From Tolypeutes matacus (taxonomy: Eukaryota > Chordata > Mammalia > Cingulata > Chlamyphoridae): DNA of 64,000 nucleotides. The stretch lies in assembly GCA_026826555.1 (NCBI GenBank), contig JAKSZT010053928.1:37565965-37629964 (forward strand). The letters run 5' to 3'. The notes beneath the pieces were generated by a model. It did not search any database and was not told the DNA's origin. It saw only the letters and a program-made list of their open reading frames with translations. A program made the translations under genes and the position numbers. Positions 59,721 to 64,000 of the stretch are shown here, piece by piece; position 1 is the stretch's first letter; each line of letters starts with the position of its first letter.

Positions 59721-60889
59721 TAAGGTGCTTGATGCTGCTGAATGGTCCTTGAAGTAAGAAATAATGTTACCCATTTGATTTCCCATGGAAGAGTACCATG
59801 ATGTGCCTAACAGAGCTAAAATGATGAAAATATCCCTTCTCTAACACGAACATGGGAGAAAGTAAAAAAATTACTCCAGATGTGTTTAAAGAGGTATTCA
59901 TTGGCTGTGGATGAAGTAATATCAGGACTGAAAACTATTTATTTGGGCCTAATATTTTTCTTTTTCCTTTTACATTTCACCACACATAAATTGAACTTTA
60001 TCATAATAAAAACAGTTGTCTGATGTAATGACTTTAAAAATGAATAAATGAAAAGAAAACAAACATAACAGACTATCTTCTGACACTGAACATGTGTATA
60101 ACAAGGACAGGATATATAACCTGTTTGATGCTGAAAAAAAATACCATTTCTGAGCTTGTAGCTGAGGTGACCTTTCCAAAATCTTGCTTGGCATATGGAA
60201 AGTGTATTTTCCTCTTTATCAATAAAAGCTGCAGAAAATGTGTTCAGCCTTTACATGTGTGTTTATGGTGGCAGAACCCACTGGATCATGCAATGGGCTC
60301 AGTGTTAGGCTGCCAGACCCACCTAGGCTTCTCCGGGCCATTCTGACACAGGGGCCTGGCCAGAGACCTGGAGTTCCAGATGGTCTTAAGTGAATTAGCT
60401 AGGGAGATATCATACCTTTATTCCATTCATTGATCCAGGAAACCTGAGAATAGAGGGGTAACTAAAACTGGAATTCATGCAATTCTATATAAATTTAACC
60501 ATAAGAAATCCATTCAAATAGGACAAATTTTTTTAAAGCTTAAATCAGGGCTCAGCAATTTTTTTTTCTTATTAACAGCTACACTGTAAATATTTTTTAG
60601 CTTCATAGGTCAAATACATCTTTGTTGAATATTCTTTTTACTCTTCTCTCTCCTCTAGTCCCCAACTGGAGACCCAATTATAGAACCCTCTGTCATAACA
60701 AGGCATAAATTTCAGATGTTCTGAGACTGTAATGCTGTCTAATCTGATCAGCCATTTTATATAATTTACATAAAATTTATATTATAATCTATATAATTCC
60801 ATTATATAAAAGTTTGATGCTTTAGTAGAAAGTTTTAATGCCCCCCTTTTTTAAATGAAAGTACAACTTTAGCCAATTGCCATTTTTTA
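59721..60889. other. Unassigned DNA
   Basis: No gene or clear repeat was recognised. Confidence 0.4.
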
Positions 60890-61256
60890 AAAGAGTTATT
60901 TTATTTATTTCTTCCCCTCTCAATGTTTGTACTTACTGTCTGTTCTCTGTGTAGGCTCATCTTCTGGTTTTTTTTAGGAGGCCCTGAGACCTGAACCCAG
61001 GACCTCCTATGTGGGGGGGAGATGCCCAATTGCTTGAGCCACCTCTACTACCTGCTTGTTGTGTCTCTCATTGTTATTCCTTATTGTGTCTCCTCGTTGC
61101 ATCATATCATTGTGTCATCTCGTTGCACCATCTTGTTTGTCATCTCATCCGTCGGCTCACTGTCTTGCTGGTCTTCTAAGGAGGCACTGGGAACTGAATC
61201 TGGGACCTCCTATGTGGTAGACAGGTGCCCAACTGCTTGAGCCACATCTGCTTCCC
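60890..61256 (-). mobile_element. Dimeric tRNA-derived SINE
   Basis: Two tRNA-like units appear on the minus strand, around 61180-61256 ('gcagatgtggctcaagcagt' head) and 60975-61050 ('gtggctcaagcaattgggca'). Between them is a region rich in TTGT/CTCGTTG repeats. The tail is ATTT-rich at 60890-60915. A convincing TSD was not seen. This is the third dimeric copy in the window. Confidence 0.85.
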
Positions 61257-62316
61257 TTAATCTCTTTTTAATGATGATATTTTGATGGAAAGCTAATATC
61301 AGCCATTTATATTGAATGGTTATCTTCAGTTCCCATGGATACATAGGGTACAGGAAAGTTTGGGGTGATAAAAAATAACACCTAGACTGAATAAAAGTCT
61401 GAGGCCAGACCAAATGTTTTTTCACATCATATTCTTCCCCAGGGTTAGCCCTCTTCTTTCACACAGTAGTGTCAATGTTCTTTCCAACAATTTACAATTA
61501 TCTGTCTATCTGTATACACATAATTTTTGGGTAATATTTCCTACTCAGAGCCCAAGGAAGAAAACTGTGTCCTTTTGAAACTTCTGTGAAAATTTTTAAA
61601 AAATAAATTAATTAAAAAATTTTTAAATCAGTGCTATGAGCTTTCTGGAATCTAGCTAGATTCTGAAGGCAATCTCTTTACAAAATTGGATCTTAAAATC
61701 TATAATGACAGAATAGTAAAATCTATAATCACAGTTGGTGATCAGAACTTTTACTTTAGGCCTCATGCTAAAAAAAAAAAAGTTTTTAATTGGAGATTTA
61801 TCCTCCAGGAATTTTCCTGAAAATATATTTTATGTTTGCTTTTTACGATGAGTGTGGAGTGGAGAAGGAATTTATTTGATGTGGGTCTATAGAATCATCT
61901 GCTTTTAAATGAACATGGTATACACTATTATCACAGACTTGAAGTCATGATAAAGTAAGGTGTTGATTCAGAGTATTTTATTAAAAGTCTCAAGTATCAT
62001 GAATTTTTCAAGTAAACACATTTACTGGTGAGTTATGATATTGTAAAATGGATGAATTAACTATTAAATATAACATCCCAGTAAAAGATGTAAGTGAGCT
62101 AAGATCTGAATAAATCCATTATAATTTTTTCAGACTCAGAAAAATTCCATTGTCTGTATTCCCTGATGCAAGATATGGGCAAGTAAAATTACAGAAATGT
62201 GAACTGCCCCATGAAGCATAAACTCCAAGGAGATAGAGTACCTTTATTATTGTAGAACGCTGCAATGACTTTAAGATTACAAACTATTTAACTCTTTACA
62301 TATACACACAGAGACT
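61257..62316. other. Unassigned A+T-rich DNA
   Basis: No gene is seen. An A11 run lies near 61770. Confidence 0.4.
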
Positions 62317-62340
62317 CACACACACACACACACACACACA
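62317..62340. repeat. (CA)12 microsatellite
   Basis: Twelve perfect CA units, flanked by interrupted CA-rich sequence from 62304 to 62352. Confidence 0.93.
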
Positions 62341-62689
62341 TACACGAACACACAGATATGCAACTGAGCCTACAAAAATCATATTTTTAAAAGTTCAGTG
62401 TCACTATTTTCCTATGAATAGTAAGTACTTATCAACCACTTATTTATCGTTTGTCTTCCAATCTGAAATGTTTGAATGATACCCTTGGCTTATAATCACT
62501 TAATTCATTTGCTTGATTCAGGTGCTCATCCTGCCTCTAGATATGTAAGAGTAGCATGGTTATGCTTAACTTTAACACAGATGTGTCATAAACCATAGAA
62601 TTCCATCTAAATTATTACATGTATTTATTAAGTAAGGGAATATTTCTCTTAGAATTTGTGTAAAATACTTAAGTAAGTCTCATTATGAC

Positions 62690-62775
62690 AATGCATTCAA
62701 AATATTTTAAAATCAATGAGATAATGTATATCCAGTACTGGGCATATAGAAGTTTCTCAACAAACATTTATTGAC
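62690..62775 (+). repeat. MIR 3' fragment
   Basis: 'aaaatcaatgagataatgta', 'ccagtactgggcatata' and 'ctcaacaaacatttattg' form the MIR/L2-type 3' end. Confidence 0.55.
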
Positions 62776-62821
62776 ATCTCTATCTATGCTAACATAATAA
62801 GCATATTAATATTAACTAATT

Positions 62822-62919
62822 GGGGGAGCCAGTGTAGCTCAGTGGTTGAGCACTGACTTCCCACATATGAAGTCCCAGGTTCAATCCCAGCCCTGAAACC
62901 TCCAAAAAAAAAAAAAAAA
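62822..62919 (+). mobile_element. Monomeric tRNA(Ala)-derived SINE
   Basis: This is one of the best conserved heads in the window: 'gtgtagctcagtggttgagcactg' (A box) and 'aggttcaatcccag' (B box), followed by A16. The flanks ('ctaatt' and 'gtaattag') do not give a clean TSD. Confidence 0.92.
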
Positions 62920-64000
62920 GTAATTAGTGATGAGGACAGGGCAACCTCACTTTAATCTCTATTTTATGTGTATATTACCTTTTGAAAGTAAAAACAATTA
63001 ACACAACAGTATTTATGGATTTAGGTCCTGCCTTTTAACTTGGCTTTGCTAGGAAAAAACAACAAATCTAGGAAGGTAGAAGAGGACTGAATGTGTAAAG
63101 AGCACAGCTGGATTATTTGAAAAGTGTTTTAGGGACTTTAGAATGATGGAGGAGAATTTGGAGAACAGCTTCTGTGAGAGACATGAGGAACAGATTTTAA
63201 GAATTTAGCACTGTACTATGAATCAGATCCCCTTTTATAATTATTTTAAGAGGAGATAAAAATGCATAAATTACTTTCTAAATATCTTTGTCTGTTGGAC
63301 TTGGGTCAGGATGGGACTGTGAAGACCCTTGACTGTATATAGATTTATTTTGGAATCCAGTCTGTCTATCCAAAATACTTCAGATGAAAACCAATACCTA
63401 AATCCATGTTTTCGGGTGGTTACAATCCCACTAGATTTACGGTACAAAAGGGTAAAGATTTCCCCTACAAAACTATTATGTTTCATAGAATACTACTCCA
63501 GAGAGAAGCGCTGGAGACCACTCAGCGACCCAACTGGCTTCCTTAAGAAATTGAAAACTAGAAACTCGTTTTTAACTCAACCTCCATGGCTTGACCTCCA
63601 TAGACAATGATTTTCTTAAATTGGAGCCCTTTCTGGATGCTAAAGGTAACATATGTTTTGGCTAGTTCTAGGCATTTGTTCTGCTACAATGATAGAATAT
63701 TCCCTGGGGATGTATCTGCTACTCGGAAGCTTGCTATTAAGCTTTTAAGAACTTGAGAAATTCAGATGGTGTTTTTTGTGGAACCCCAGAAAAAGAATAG
63801 TACTTTGGTTCTGAGTTAGAGCATGCCACTAAAATAGTCTAAAAATAATATGTATTAAAGGCAGAAAAATACAACTAAATGATGTCTACAGTTCAACATT
63901 AGGTATTCTTTATATTCTGAAATTCAATTGACTTCTGTTTCTATTTGACCCAATTCACTAACCTAGAAAGTATAAATGGCAAGGTGATTTGCCCACATTC
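62920..64000. other. Unassigned DNA
   Basis: No gene or clear repeat. Overlapping frames of 71 and 93 codons on opposite strands (63271-63610) lack motifs. Confidence 0.4.

Noticed and set aside
62822..62895. tRNA gene (Ala-like A and B boxes)
   Set aside because: The tRNA-like part lacks a credible anticodon arm and acceptor pairing, ends in a long A-tail and recurs many times in the window, so it is a SINE.
1..64000. CRISPR arrays, operons, riboswitches and bacterial-type promoters
   Set aside because: None are expected in, or visible in, this vertebrate sequence. The only regular repeats are microsatellites and transposable elements.

Overview
This window looks like mammalian nuclear DNA from a non-coding stretch, either a gene desert or a very large intron. 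The DNA is A+T-rich, no long open reading frame survives, and there are no bacterial-type operons. The source is probably a xenarthran (armadillo, sloth or anteater). Many copies of a tRNA(Ala)-like SINE are present, with an A-box core TAGCTCAGTGGTTGAG, a B-box GGTTCAATCCC and an A-rich tail. This type is known from armadillo as DAS SINEs. There are also longer two-headed (dimeric) versions. Which xenarthran it is cannot be decided from the sequence alone. No functional protein-coding gene, rRNA or tRNA gene, or CRISPR array could be supported.

Layout. 1-7 kb: mostly unassigned DNA, with a tiny U2 snRNA fragment (565-595) between perfect 15-bp target-site duplications, MIR and L2 relics, and the 3' half of an old LTR. 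7.6-9.1 kb: a widely spaced inverted repeat, a monomeric SINE and a dimeric SINE. 12.0-13.6 kb: an internally deleted endogenous retrovirus on the minus strand, with gag remnants and one LTR. 13.9-15.8 kb: L2 pieces interrupted by another old repeat. 16.5-16.9 kb: a dimeric SINE. 19.3-20.5 kb: MIRs and a doubled L1 3'-end segment. 21.4-22.4 kb: LTR-like sequences. 23.7-24.1 kb: an (AT)n microsatellite and two SINEs. 25.1-28.1 kb: a palindromic MITE, an L2, a hAT-type MITE split by an LTR, and a MaLR-like LTR.

31-38.8 kb: L1 3'-end relics and a second MaLR-like LTR with a perfect TSD. 40.2 kb: a SINE joined to an extra segment that carries its own polyadenylation signal. 45.8-46.2 kb: three SINEs stacked on one target site. 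47.7-48.2 kb: a broken ferritin light-chain retropseudogene. 53.5-54.5 kb: a tandem duplication whose two arms later received different insertions, a SINE in one and an LTR in the other. 60.9-62.9 kb: a dimeric SINE, a (CA)n microsatellite and a monomeric SINE.

There is no pathway here to reconstruct. The interest lies in the retrotransposition record: nested insertions, repeated use of one target site, a probable 3' transduction, and reverse-transcribed small RNA and mRNA. No undescribed functional system was found. Repeat names are family-level judgements made by eye, and the edges of old repeats are approximate unless target-site duplications are quoted.
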